Assembly (NCBI RefSeq): GCF_964253035.1
Contig: NZ_CAXUQL020000001.1
Location: 7,254,001 to 7,318,000 of the forward strand
Source: Pseudorhodoferax sp032153935
GTDB lineage: Bacteria > Pseudomonadota > Gammaproteobacteria > Burkholderiales > Burkholderiaceae_C
DNA length: 64,000 nucleotides
Direction of reading: 5' to 3'
Shown here: piece by piece, positions 41,827 through 51,171 of the stretch
How positions within the stretch are numbered: the stretch's first letter is position 1
How the letters are laid out: each line of letters starts with the position of its first letter
The notes under the pieces: model-generated
The model's database searches: none
The model's input: only the letters and a program-made list of their open reading frames with translations
What the model was told of the DNA's origin: nothing
Position numbers and translations under genes: made by a program

Positions 41827-43408
41827 GGAATTGTTCCGTGTAGGCCGCCAGCAGCTTGCGGTCGATCTTCCCATTGGGATTGCGCGGCAATGGCCCCTCC
41901 TTGACGTAGACATGCGCGGGCACCATGTAGGCCGGCATGCGCGCGCGGCAGACGGCCATCAACTGCTCCACATCGAGCCCGCCGCCAGACGTGGGCGTGA
42001 CAACGACATGGACGGACTGTCCCAGCGCAGGGTGCGCAACACCCAAAGCAGCGCATTCCCCCACGAGCCCGGTCTCGTAGAGCAATTCCTCGACCTCCGT
42101 CGGGCTGATCCGGTAACCCGACGACTTGATCATCTCGTCGCGTCGGCCGATGAAGTAGAGGAAGCCATCGCTGTCCATGCGCACGGTATCGCCGGAAAAC
42201 ACGGCGGTTTCGGGCAGCGGCAGGCCGGATGCCATGGCGGGCAGCACCCGGAAGCGCTCGGCCGTTCGCTCCGGATCGTTCCAGTACCCCATGCTGACGA
42301 GCGCGCCGCGGTGCACCAGTTCACCAGGTTCGTCGGGCGCGCAGGGCGTGCCGTCCTCTCGCAGCACCAGGATCTCCGCGTTGGGGATGGCCTTGCCGAT
42401 CGAATCGGGCCGCCGGTCCACTTCGTGCGGCGGCAAATAGGTCGACCGGAAGGCCTCCGTCAGCCCATACATGAGAAAAGGGCGGGCTTGCGGCACCCGC
42501 CTGCGCAGCGCGGCGAGGGTCTCGCGCGGCATGTGGCCACCGGTGTTGGCGAAGTAGCGCAAGTGCTCACCGATGGCCGGCGACCAATCGAGCGATGCCA
42601 GTTGGATGTACAGCGGAGGAACCGCGGTGATGCCGGTCACGCGCTCGCGCTCCATGCTGCGCAACACATCGCGCGGCAGCAGGTAGTTGAGCAGCACCAC
42701 GCAGGCACCGCTATGGAAGCCGGTCGTCAGCTGGCTGAAGCCGGCATCGAAGGACAGCGGCAACGCCGCCAGCAAGGTATCGCCGGGATGGTTCTCGAGA
42801 TAGGAAGAAACGCTTGTCGCCCCGGCCACCAGATTGCGGTGCGACAGCACCACGCCCTTGGGCAGGCCTGTGCTGCCGGACGTGTACAGGATGGCGGCCA
42901 TGTCGGTGTCGATCACGCGATGCGCCGGCCGCGCCTTTCCACTTGCCAGGGCATGCCAGCCATGCAGCGCCACGCCCTCCGGGCGCCCATCCGGCATGGC
43001 ATTCGCAGGGTCCGTCAGCACGACGTGCTTCAAGGCAGGGCATCCACGCAGCAACGGCGCGAGCAGTGCCAAGCGCTGGGAGGACGTGACGAGCACCTTC
43101 GCGCCGCTGTCGGCCAGCACATGCACGACCTGCCCGGGCTTCAGTACAGGGTTGACCGGCACGAACACCCCGCCAGCTGCCGCCGCGCCAAAACACGCGA
43201 CGACCATTTCGGGCGACTTGTCAAGCCAGATGGCAACGCGGTCGGCGCGGCCGACGTCCAGCCCCAGCAGCCCGTCCCGATGGGCTGTCACGGCTGCTTG
43301 CAAGGTCCCGTACGCGATGGCGCGGCCATCGCTGCGTAGCGCATCGGCGTGAGGCCAGCGCTCGGCGGACTGCGCCAACAGGTCCGGGAGCAGCGCGGGG
43401 GTGTGCAT
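41816..43408 (-). CDS. acyl-CoA ligase (AMP-forming), exosortase A system-associated
   Basis: The 530-residue ANL enzyme has the P-loop-like YTSGSTGLPKGV near 177, YGLTEAF near 313, GDTVRMDSDGFLYFIGRRDEMIKSSGYRISP near 415 and the catalytic Lys in PNGKIDRKLL near 518. It activates an acid as AMP-ester, likely to load the ACP encoded divergently 60 bp away. I use the ATG at 43408 (MHTPALLPDLL); the frame stays open upstream but overlaps the ACP and hydrolase genes. The family is the XrtA-associated ligase group. Confidence 0.9.
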   Translation of the reverse strand: MHTPALLPDLLAQSAERWPHADALRSDGRAIAYGTLQAAVTAHRDGLLGLDVGRADRVAIWLDKSPEMVVACFGAAAAGGVFVPVNPVLKPGQVVHVLADSGAKVLVTSSQRLALLAPLLRGCPALKHVVLTDPANAMPDGRPEGVALHGWHALASGKARPAHRVIDTDMAAILYTSGSTGLPKGVVLSHRNLVAGATSVSSYLENHPGDTLLAALPLSFDAGFSQLTTGFHSGACVVLLNYLLPRDVLRSMERERVTGITAVPPLYIQLASLDWSPAIGEHLRYFANTGGHMPRETLAALRRRVPQARPFLMYGLTEAFRSTYLPPHEVDRRPDSIGKAIPNAEILVLREDGTPCAPDEPGELVHRGALVSMGYWNDPERTAERFRVLPAMASGLPLPETAVFSGDTVRMDSDGFLYFIGRRDEMIKSSGYRISPTEVEELLYETGLVGECAALGVAHPALGQSVHVVVTPTSGGGLDVEQLMAVCRARMPAYMVPAHVYVKEGPLPRNPNGKIDRKLLAAYTEQFHDH

Positions 43409-43468
43409 CGAAAAAGTATCGCATGCCCCCCACCTAGAATGGCCCCCCCTCTCCTTCCCGCTGTCACG

Positions 43469-43726
43469 ATGTCTGTATTGCCCGACGTACTGCAGGTGCT
43501 GGACGAAGCCCTGGCCCTTGCCGGCCGCAGCGCAAACTTCGATGCCGATACGCCCTTGCTCGGCGCGTTGCCCGAACTCGACTCGATGGCCGTCGTGTCG
43601 CTGATCGCAGCGCTGGAGCAGCATTTCGGCGTGATGCTGCCCGACGACGAACTCGACGGCAGCGTGTTTGCGACGGTCGGATCGCTGGCAGCATTTGTCG
43701 ACGACGTGCTGCAGCGCGACGCATGA
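43469..43726 (+). CDS. acyl carrier protein, exosortase A system-associated
   Basis: The 85-residue protein is a short ACP; the phosphopantetheine site is Ser39 in LPELDSMAVVSL, with acidic helices around it. It starts at the ATG at 43469 and its stop overlaps the next start (ATGA). With the divergent ligase and the PLP decarboxylase it forms a small-molecule or acyl-loading unit of unknown product in XrtA loci. Confidence 0.9.
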   Translation: MSVLPDVLQVLDEALALAGRSANFDADTPLLGALPELDSMAVVSLIAALEQHFGVMLPDDELDGSVFATVGSLAAFVDDVLQRDA

Positions 43727-44586
43727 CATTGCGCGGTCCCGAGGCCTTCTTTCTGTCGGCCCTCCACGGCCAGCGCTATTGCCTATTCCACACTGCGCAC
43801 GGCGTGCCGCGCGGCCTCGTGCTGCATGTGCACCCCTTTGCCGAGGAACTGAACAAGACGCGTCGCATGGCGGCGCTGCAGGCACGCGCCCTTGCAACGG
43901 CCGGGTTTGCCGTGCTGCAGATCGACCTGCTGGGCTGCGGCGACAGCGAGGGCGACTTCGGCGACGCCCGCTGGGACATCTGGATCGGGGACCTGCTTCA
44001 AGCCTGCCGCTGGCTCGCTGAAGCCGACCCGCGGCACGCTGCGCTGCCCTTGTGGCTTTGGGGAGTGCGCGCCGGCAGCTTGCTCGCGGCGGATGTCGCC
44101 CGTGTCTTGGAGCGCCCCTGCCACCTGCTGTTGTGGCAGCCGGCCTTCGCCGACGGCGCAGCGCAGTTGCAGCAATTCCTGCGCTTGCGGCTGGCGGCGG
44201 ACATGCTGGCGGCATCGGATGCAGCGGCCCGAAGCCATGGCGCAATGGAGGCGTTGCGTCGGCAGCTAGCGCAGGGCGAGACACTGCAGATTGCAGGCTA
44301 CGCGCTGCACCCGACGCTGGCCGCTGGGCTTGAGGCAAGCCGGCTCAGCCCTCCCCTCGCCAACGGGAGCGGCCGCCGGCTGGTCTGGCTCGAGACGACG
44401 ATGGCGGCCCAGCCCTCCCTGAGCCCTCTCGGCACAAGAATGCTGGAACGCTGGAAGCTGGCCGGCTGGCAGACGCACGGCGAGGCGGTACAGGGTCCCG
44501 CGTTCTGGCAATCCGCAGAGATGGAGGAAGCGCCCTTGCTGTTGAGCACGACGACTGCGGCGCTGTCGGCGGTGTCCACCCCATGA
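43723..44586 (+). CDS. exosortase A system-associated hydrolase 2 (alpha/beta hydrolase-like)
   Basis: The 287-residue alpha/beta-hydrolase-like protein has LHVHPFAEELNKTRRM near 34, DLLGCGDSEGDF near 68 and a nucleophile elbow that reads WGVRAGS at 113-119, where Arg116 replaces the usual Ser. It therefore may be non-catalytic or act otherwise. The family is one of two hydrolases that recur beside exosortase A. It overlaps the ACP gene (4 bp) and the next hydrolase gene (4 bp). Confidence 0.85.
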   Translation: MTLRGPEAFFLSALHGQRYCLFHTAHGVPRGLVLHVHPFAEELNKTRRMAALQARALATAGFAVLQIDLLGCGDSEGDFGDARWDIWIGDLLQACRWLAEADPRHAALPLWLWGVRAGSLLAADVARVLERPCHLLLWQPAFADGAAQLQQFLRLRLAADMLAASDAAARSHGAMEALRRQLAQGETLQIAGYALHPTLAAGLEASRLSPPLANGSGRRLVWLETTMAAQPSLSPLGTRMLERWKLAGWQTHGEAVQGPAFWQSAEMEEAPLLLSTTTAALSAVSTP

Positions 44587-45437
44587 CACCCACGGGCCCG
44601 TTTCGAGAATCGCCTCTGTCGTTCGGCTGTGCCGGCGAGACGCTGCAGGGCGTCCTCGCCACGCCGGCCGATGTGCCAGTCCATGGCCTGGGTGTGCTCA
44701 TCGTGGTCGGGGGGCCGCAGGTGCGCATTGGCAGCCACCGTCAGTTCGTGGCACTTGCACGCCGGCTGGCGACGCAGGGCCATGCCACGCTGCGCTTCGA
44801 CGTCCGCGGCATGGGCGACAGCACCGGCATGCCGCGGAGCTTCGAGGATCTGCACGACGACATCGCCGCCGGCATCGATGCCCTGCTGGCCACGCCTGGC
44901 GTCGATCGTGTCGTTCTATGGGGCCTGTGCGATGGCGCCTCGGCCTGCCTGCTGTATGTGGATGCGGCACGCGACGCCCGCATCGCGGGGCTGGCCCTGC
45001 TGAACCCTTGGGTCCGTTCGGAACAGAGTCTGGCGCAAACGCATGTCAAGCACTACTACCGCCAGCGCCTGCTGCAGCGCGCGTTCTGGAGCAAGCTGCT
45101 GCGCGGCGGCGTCGGCCTGCGGGCCATCCACGATCTCTTGCGCAACCTGAGGCGCCAGCGCCGGCTGCCCAAGGCGACGCAGCGCAGCTTCCAACAGCGC
45201 ATGGCCAGTGGATGGCAGGGCTTTGACGGCGGCCTGCTGGTCCTTCTGAGCGACACCGACTGGACCGCCCGCGAGTTCGAAGAGCAGTACCGCAACGACG
45301 AGGCATGGTCCCAGGCGCGCGGACGCCATGGTGTCGTGTGGCGTCCTATCGAAGGGGCTGACCACACCTTGTCGGCAGCACCGGCCCGCATGGCAGCCGA
45401 GGAATCGACGCTCGCCTGGCTACGCGACCTGGGCTGA
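44583..45437 (+). CDS. exosortase A system-associated hydrolase 1 (alpha/beta hydrolase)
   Basis: The 284-residue alpha/beta hydrolase has VVGGPQVRIGSHRQFVALAR near 41, RFDVRGMGDSTG near 71 and the elbow WGLCDGAS with Cys116 as the likely nucleophile in place of Ser. The catalytic His is probably in EGADHTLSA near 258. It is the partner of hydrolase 2; the pair may release the acyl or amino product from the ACP. It ends 10 bp from the convergent acetyltransferase gene. Confidence 0.87.
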   Translation: MTPTGPFRESPLSFGCAGETLQGVLATPADVPVHGLGVLIVVGGPQVRIGSHRQFVALARRLATQGHATLRFDVRGMGDSTGMPRSFEDLHDDIAAGIDALLATPGVDRVVLWGLCDGASACLLYVDAARDARIAGLALLNPWVRSEQSLAQTHVKHYYRQRLLQRAFWSKLLRGGVGLRAIHDLLRNLRRQRRLPKATQRSFQQRMASGWQGFDGGLLVLLSDTDWTAREFEEQYRNDEAWSQARGRHGVVWRPIEGADHTLSAAPARMAAEESTLAWLRDLG

Positions 45438-45447
45438 CCGGCCGACC

Positions 45448-46575
45448 TTACCGCGGTACAGACGGCCGCAGGCTACGCAACGCCTTGCCACCGAAATGCC
45501 GCGCCGCTGCCAGCAAGCCCCGCAGACGCCTGGGGTGGAACGCAATCAGGCCGATGCGCTCACGCCGATGGCTCATCCAGTCCTTCTTGTACGCATCGTC
45601 GCCGGTCAAATAATCCACTTCACGGACGCGGTCCACGTCCATGACGTGCGCCATCAACGCTGCCGTCAACACCGACCCCGGCGAGAAACGCTCGAATCCC
45701 TCGACATAGGCCAGCTTGTAGATGTTGGCCTTGCCAGCATGGACCAGCCAGGCCTGGGCCGCGACGGGCTCGCCCTGCACGCGCAGCACACCGAGGCGCA
45801 GCCAGCCCTGTGCGGCCGCCAGGCGGATCAGCCCTGGCATGAACGCGGCGCAAGGCTCGGGGACTTTCCAACTGCGCTGGTACACGCTTTCGAAAGCGGC
45901 GATCTCCTCTTCCAGCTCCGGGCCGGCATCGGCCTGGATGCGCAGCGCATGGCCTGCCCGCTGGAGCCGCCGGCGGCCGCGCTCGATGCTGTGGCGCAAG
46001 GGGGACGGCCGCTCGCGCAGGTAGTCGGAAAAACAGGCATGCACGACCGGCAGATACCAGTTGCCAAAGCAGAAGTAGCGATCGACCCGGTAACCCGCAG
46101 CACGCAAGGCCGTGGCCATGGAGTCCACCCAAGGCGCCTCGGCATCGAGCGGCTGAAGATCGACCACGGCGCCTGAAGGATGGCGGCGCAGTGCTTCGGC
46201 GAGCAATGACCAGGCCGCCAACGCAGCGCCCTCGCCGACCGGACCGAACAGGCTGCTGTAGTAGTTGCTCAGACCGCGCACACCGCTTTTCGCCGAGGTC
46301 AGCGCCAGCGCGCAGCGTGGACTCTGCGAGCCGGACGCCATTCCGACAAGCCAGCACCGAGGCGCCGCCTCGAAACCGTGCTGAGCCAGATGTTGCAGCC
46401 ACTCGACGGTCTGAAATACCTCGGGCGCCACCACCTGCGCAACGGGGGAAGGCATCAGGAACCCGCGCATCTGCGCGAAATCGGCCAGGATCTCCAATCG
46501 CGGCCCGCCTGTCGGTGGCCCTGCCAGCCCACGTTCGGCGGACGGCCGCATCACCGCCGTCCGCACCGGCAGCAA
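45448..46575 (-). CDS. GNAT-superfamily acetyltransferase, CelD/BcsL type, in EPS locus
   Basis: The 375-residue protein has the double GNAT-like region of the CelD/BcsL (acetyltransf_6) family: RHSIERGRRRLQRAG near 194, VQGEPVAAQAWLVHAGKANIYKLAYVEGFERFSPGSVL near 263, and DYLTGDDAYKKDWMSHRRERIGL near 325. Such proteins occur with exopolysaccharide loci and are thought to transfer acyl or amino acid groups. The start is uncertain: TTG at 46575 without a clear Shine-Dalgarno, or the ATG at 46551. Confidence 0.8.
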   Translation of the reverse strand: MLPVRTAVMRPSAERGLAGPPTGGPRLEILADFAQMRGFLMPSPVAQVVAPEVFQTVEWLQHLAQHGFEAAPRCWLVGMASGSQSPRCALALTSAKSGVRGLSNYYSSLFGPVGEGAALAAWSLLAEALRRHPSGAVVDLQPLDAEAPWVDSMATALRAAGYRVDRYFCFGNWYLPVVHACFSDYLRERPSPLRHSIERGRRRLQRAGHALRIQADAGPELEEEIAAFESVYQRSWKVPEPCAAFMPGLIRLAAAQGWLRLGVLRVQGEPVAAQAWLVHAGKANIYKLAYVEGFERFSPGSVLTAALMAHVMDVDRVREVDYLTGDDAYKKDWMSHRRERIGLIAFHPRRLRGLLAAARHFGGKALRSLRPSVPR

Positions 46576-46578
46576 CTG

Positions 46579-47490
46579 TCAGGCGGCATGTTGACTCGCG
46601 GCAAACTCATCCATCGTCGCGAGAATGCGCCGCCGGGCCTCGTGGTGGGCATGATCCGAACTCAGCACCACCCCAGCCCTGTCACGGCAATCCGCCAGCC
46701 GCTCAAGCAGCGGCCCCATGGCCTGACCGGCATTGTTGTCCGGCAGCGGTGGTGTCCAGTTCGAGCCATCCATTCCCACCTGCATGAGCTTCTTCTTCAG
46801 GTTGCTCTTGAAAATCTCTTCGCGACTGCGGAACTGCTCGACATCCCAGACCTCCGGCAATGTCTCCGGCTGGTAATTCAATGCCAGAGATTCCGCCCAG
46901 TCCTGCCATTTGAAATCCAGGATGTGGGAATATGCCTTGACCGGCACCCAGGGTATTCTCAGCGCATCGGCAACGATGGCGCCATGCATGGCCTCTGCAA
47001 TGACAAACTTGCTGCGGCACATTTTGAACATGGTCTCGTGGATATCATCTGCCGGATCAAGATAAACCAAGCCGAGCTTCTTGCATATCGCGCGCCAGTC
47101 AGCTCGCCAAATACTGTCATGGTGAGGCATGTAGCAGATGGATGATGCCTGCCGCGGCCGCCGACCAAGCAAATCGGCAACCAGGATTCCTGGATCTGTG
47201 ATCGCCTTTTCGATGGGTAGATTCATGCGGGCTGCGGTTTTTGGGCCGCGCACGAACACAAAACACCAATCATCACTGACCGGCGCAGCGCCGTGGTATC
47301 CAGCCCCCGAACCGCAAACCCATATCTTGCCATCACGGGGCGCTCGGTCATTGATCAGCGTTCCGATCCCGAGAAAATGGTCTGGCGCTTGATCGTCGAA
47401 TAACCCCGGGTACAGGGAATACCAAATCCAGGGATTGAGATCATCGCCAAAATTACCTCGCCCATCCCGGTAGTAAAACAGCTTCAGCAA
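46579..47490 (-). CDS. polysaccharide pyruvyl transferase-like protein (ExoV-like)
   Basis: The 303-residue protein has the short pyruvyl-transferase pattern: NFGDDLNPWIWYSL near residue 13, FVRGPKTAARMNLP near 79, KMCRSKFVIAEAMHGAIVADALRIP near 156. ExoV-type enzymes add pyruvate ketals to sugars. The start is TTG at 47490, supported by GAGGAA just upstream. Base composition is lower in GC than in the housekeeping genes. It may act on a different sugar from the CsaB-like enzyme at 34.8-36.1 kb. Confidence 0.82.
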   Translation of the reverse strand: MLKLFYYRDGRGNFGDDLNPWIWYSLYPGLFDDQAPDHFLGIGTLINDRAPRDGKIWVCGSGAGYHGAAPVSDDWCFVFVRGPKTAARMNLPIEKAITDPGILVADLLGRRPRQASSICYMPHHDSIWRADWRAICKKLGLVYLDPADDIHETMFKMCRSKFVIAEAMHGAIVADALRIPWVPVKAYSHILDFKWQDWAESLALNYQPETLPEVWDVEQFRSREEIFKSNLKKKLMQVGMDGSNWTPPLPDNNAGQAMGPLLERLADCRDRAGVVLSSDHAHHEARRRILATMDEFAASQHAA

Positions 47491-47573
47491 TTATTCCTCG
47501 CAAATGGTCAAAACGAACATCGACATGCAGCCGCAGCTGCGCATGCTATCCTCGCCCGGGCAAAGGGAAGAAA

Positions 47574-49784
47574 ATGCATTTCGGCGACTTGGCACTCAAG
47601 ATTCTTGCACAGGAAAAATTGTCGGTCCTGCTGTTTCACGCGGTACCGAGCACGACCACTGAGCTGGTCAATGACCTGACGCTTGCGTCTTTTGAACGGG
47701 TGATCGACTACGTCAGCGAGCACTTTACCGTGGTGCCTCTGGACGAGGCCGCCGGGGCATTGAAGACGGGGCGTCTGCCCCGCAGGGCCGCCTGCATCAC
47801 CTTCGACGATGGCTATGACAGCTGGCTGAGCGGCGCAGCGCCCCTGCTGCGCCAGCGCAATCTGCACGCCACGTTCTTCATCACGACAGGCCAATTCGAT
47901 GACGAGCGCATGTGGCATGAGCGTGTTGCCCATGCATTGACCAACCACGCAGGCCCTGTACTCGATCTGCCTGGCTTCGGGTTGCCTCAGGTTCCGTTGG
48001 GGCAACTTTCAGAAAGGCGTCGGGCATTGAGCATGGTGGAGCAACTGCTCAAATACCAGCCGCTGGATGTGCGCGACAAGCTTCTGCACGCGCTGGAAGC
48101 CTCCGCCGGGACCCGTCAAGACCAGCTTTGCCGCATGACCGTGGACCAGTTGCGCGATCTGCATGCGCAGGGCTTTGGCATAGGAGCGCACACGGTGCGC
48201 CACCCCATTCTCTCCCTCTGCGACGACGACGCCGCCATGCACGAGATCGGCGGAGCGCGCGAAGTGCTGGAGCACCTTCTGCATGCACCGGTCAAGGCGT
48301 TTGCCTATCCCAACGGCCGTCCCGGCGTGGATTTCCGTGCTGAGCACGTGCGCATGGTTCAGGCAGCCGGTTACACCCACGCGGTGACCACCGAGGGCGG
48401 TGCGGCCAATCGGCAGACGTCCGTTTTCGAGATTCCCAGGTTCACGCCCTGGGGGCCGTCGGACGTGCAGATGGGCGTCCAAATGGCGCGCAATCTGATG
48501 GCCAAATCACGCCGCGTGTTGGTGGCGCCGGGCGGCATACCGGCTCAGGACGCCACGGTGGCAGGCGGCCGCGACACCCGGCCGCTGGTCGCGTTCGTCG
48601 AAAACGGGGCGGGATTCGGCGGCGCCGTGGTGGCACTGCAGACGCTGCTGAGCAACTCCAATGCAACCGGGTACCGCTACCACGTTGTGACCAACATGCC
48701 CGTTGGCGATTTCACGCAGACCGCCGAGCGGTCGGTGGTGATCCCGGACCGTGCTGTCGACTACCGCGCCATCGCTCGCCGCGTCCGGGCTCGCCTGGGT
48801 TCAGGCCCGCTTGCCAGGGGCGTGCTGTTCGCGCTGGGACGGGCCGACGACCTGACCAACCGGCTTCCGTACTTCCTGCGGCTGGTGGCGCACCTGCTGA
48901 AGGTGCGGCCCGCGATCGTCCACGGCAACAACGATCCCAGTGCCAATCGCGAGGCCATGATGGCCGCCAGATTGCTGGGCATTCCCTACATCCAGCATGT
49001 GCGCGGGTCGGTGAACGACAGCCTGGCGCTGCCGATGATGCGCAACGGGCCGGCGACCTTCATTCCGGTGTCGAGGTGGCTGACGGGCGAATTGCTGCGC
49101 AGCGGCGTTCCCGCCGAGCGGATACGGCACATCTACGACGGGATCGATCTTCAGGAACGTCCAACGTCGGAGACGGCGTCGGACCTGCGCGCCGAACTCG
49201 GCCTTCCCGAGGACACCATTCTCATTGCGATGGTGGGCATGTTGGTGGCTTGGAAGGGGCAGGACCTGTTCCTCGACGCCCTGGCCGCCGTCAAGCCCTC
49301 CTCCACAACCCAGGTCGTCGCACTGGTCGTCGGAGACACGCCGGAGCGGGGAGACGCCAGCTATGCGCGCGGGCTGCATGCGCAAGCTGACGAACTGGGA
49401 CTAAGAGATCGGGTTCGGTTTCTGGGGCGCCGCAACGACCTGCAGTCCCTGCTGCCGCAAATTGACATCTGTGTATCGGCGTCGACTTCGCCCGAACCGC
49501 TTGGCCTGGTGATGCTGGAAGCGCTCGCGCACGGCTGCCTGTTCGTCGGGCCGGCCTTCGGCGCCGCCTGCGAGGTGACCGAGGACGGAACGACCGGTTT
49601 CCTCTTCAAGCCCGGGTCTGCCGCTTCTCTGGCCGCCAAACTGGAGTTGGCCATCGAACGAGCGACCGCACCGGACGCGGCGGCCCAACAAGATGGACGC
49701 GACTTGATCGATCGCCAGTTCTCGGGTGCACGCTGCGCACGCATCACTTCGTGGGTCCACCAGCATCTGCTCGACGCCCGGTAG
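47574..49784 (+). CDS. fusion of polysaccharide deacetylase and GT4-type glycosyltransferase
   Basis: The 736-residue protein joins two domains. Residues about 15-310 are a NodB-type deacetylase: ITFDDGYD at 75-82 (Asp78, Asp79) and GAHTVRHP with His206 and His210 as metal ligands. Residues about 335-730 are a GT-B glycosyltransferase: AFVENGAGFGGAVVAL near 339, PVSRWLTGELL near 500, VGMLVAWKGQDLFLDAL near 555, and ASTSPEPLGLVMLEALAHGC near 640. It has no signal peptide, so both domains face the cytoplasm, unlike most deacetylases. It may remove N-acetyl from a lipid-linked amino sugar and add the next sugar. Confidence 0.85.
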   Translation: MHFGDLALKILAQEKLSVLLFHAVPSTTTELVNDLTLASFERVIDYVSEHFTVVPLDEAAGALKTGRLPRRAACITFDDGYDSWLSGAAPLLRQRNLHATFFITTGQFDDERMWHERVAHALTNHAGPVLDLPGFGLPQVPLGQLSERRRALSMVEQLLKYQPLDVRDKLLHALEASAGTRQDQLCRMTVDQLRDLHAQGFGIGAHTVRHPILSLCDDDAAMHEIGGAREVLEHLLHAPVKAFAYPNGRPGVDFRAEHVRMVQAAGYTHAVTTEGGAANRQTSVFEIPRFTPWGPSDVQMGVQMARNLMAKSRRVLVAPGGIPAQDATVAGGRDTRPLVAFVENGAGFGGAVVALQTLLSNSNATGYRYHVVTNMPVGDFTQTAERSVVIPDRAVDYRAIARRVRARLGSGPLARGVLFALGRADDLTNRLPYFLRLVAHLLKVRPAIVHGNNDPSANREAMMAARLLGIPYIQHVRGSVNDSLALPMMRNGPATFIPVSRWLTGELLRSGVPAERIRHIYDGIDLQERPTSETASDLRAELGLPEDTILIAMVGMLVAWKGQDLFLDALAAVKPSSTTQVVALVVGDTPERGDASYARGLHAQADELGLRDRVRFLGRRNDLQSLLPQIDICVSASTSPEPLGLVMLEALAHGCLFVGPAFGAACEVTEDGTTGFLFKPGSAASLAAKLELAIERATAPDAAAQQDGRDLIDRQFSGARCARITSWVHQHLLDAR

Positions 49785-49803
49785 GCAGGCGCCGTCGATG
49801 GCG

Positions 49804-51171
49804 CTACGGCGCCTGAAGCCGTTTGTCCGCTCCAGCCGGCTCTGACGCAACGCGCCCCCCGGGGAGCGAGCGCCCCGACGCCGGGCGCAATTGCGCGAGC
49901 ACGTACTGACGCAGCGCCTCCAGGAGGCAGACCACGACGTAGTACGTTTCGAAATAGGCCAGGCTCACACCAGCGCCGCCCACGGTAAAGGCAAAGCAGG
50001 ACAGGGCCAGGGCGTCGGACATGTCCCGGGCCCACAGGAGGTCGCTCCTGTAGGCCGTCATCCGACGGATCTGCAACGCCGTGACAAAGGCATTGCCCAT
50101 GATGGCCAGGAACAGCAACAGCCCCACGAACCCATGGTCTCCGAGGACCTCGAAATAGATGCTGTGCGCAGCGCGCGCATGGGTCGACAGACTCGCCGAT
50201 CCCAGCAGTCCGCCCAGCAGCCCATCGGACGGCCGCACACCAAACCAGAGTTCCCCGGACTGCATTGCATGGAAGCCCGTGCCGAAAACCGGGTTCTGCA
50301 GTGCGAGCGCCGTGGCGACGTTCCAGGCCTCCACCCGCCCCATGAATGAAGCATCCTGGTCTGCACTGCCGATGGTTTCGATCCGCTGGAACCACGACTC
50401 TGGACTGAGTACGAGCACCAGAGCCACGCCCAGCATCACGAACAAGGAAGCCATCCCTTTGCGCCGCGAGGTCAGCAACAGCATGAAAGCCACCATCGCC
50501 ATGGCAAGGAAGGCCCCGCGCGACCTCGAACCGATGATGGCCAGCACGGTGGCCAGCAGAACCCCGAGGAAGCCCAGGCGCACCAGCCTGACTTTCGAGT
50601 ACTGGTACAGATACAGGAGGATGGGCAGGGCCATCACGAGGGCGACACCGAAATGGTTGTTGTCGCTCATCTTGGTGCCCGGCAGGCCGATGATCTTGTG
50701 GCCGCCCGCCGTGACCAGGGTTTTCAGACCTTCCGCCAGGCCGTGGAAGCCCAGCCCCAGTGCGATCGCGATGAGCATCGCATGCAGGCGCAGGCGCGAG
50801 TTCACGAACAAGAACATCACGAGGCAATACGTGATCGACTTCAGCAGGTCCGTGTAGATCGAGAAATTGTTGCGCGCGCTGGCGTCCGCCAGCACGGCGC
50901 TGACCGTGACGTGGGCCACGAACAGCAGGATCAGGGCGGAAGTCCTGTTGAGCCGGAACGGACTCTTGTCGACGCTTTTGCCGATCACAAGCAACAGCAA
51001 GGTGACCAGCGCAAAAAACAGGTTGTAGCGCAGCGACCCCATGAATCCCCACATGTAGTAGGGAACGGCGATCACCGAAGTCCAGCCCCAGACGAGGTAA
51101 GCCGCGAAGGCATTGGACAACGCGATGGGGACGATGATCATCATCATCCCCAGCATCATGAGGTCACGCAT
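49804..51171 (-). CDS. O-antigen ligase-like membrane protein, XrtA-associated putative O-glycosylation ligase
   Basis: The 455-residue protein has about ten to twelve hydrophobic helices and the ligase signature GSRSRGAFLAMAMV near 213 and NHFGVALVMALPILLYLY near 172. It matches the putative O-glycosylation ligase family that recurs beside exosortase A, thought to join glycan to protein or lipid in the periplasm. A Met-rich start (MRDLMMLGMMMI) follows a small gene with 8 bp overlap. It is the second polymerase/ligase-like protein in the locus, beside the one at 25.1-27.2 kb. Confidence 0.85.
   Translation of the reverse strand: MRDLMMLGMMMIIVPIALSNAFAAYLVWGWTSVIAVPYYMWGFMGSLRYNLFFALVTLLLLVIGKSVDKSPFRLNRTSALILLFVAHVTVSAVLADASARNNFSIYTDLLKSITYCLVMFLFVNSRLRLHAMLIAIALGLGFHGLAEGLKTLVTAGGHKIIGLPGTKMSDNNHFGVALVMALPILLYLYQYSKVRLVRLGFLGVLLATVLAIIGSRSRGAFLAMAMVAFMLLLTSRRKGMASLFVMLGVALVLVLSPESWFQRIETIGSADQDASFMGRVEAWNVATALALQNPVFGTGFHAMQSGELWFGVRPSDGLLGGLLGSASLSTHARAAHSIYFEVLGDHGFVGLLLFLAIMGNAFVTALQIRRMTAYRSDLLWARDMSDALALSCFAFTVGGAGVSLAYFETYYVVVCLLEALRQYVLAQLRPASGRSLPGGRVASEPAGADKRLQAP

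Noticed and set aside
43409..44338. N-terminal extension of the acyl-CoA ligase to 840 residues
   Set aside because: The extra 310 residues are antisense to the ACP and hydrolase 2 genes and low-complexity; the ATG at 43408 gives the normal family length.
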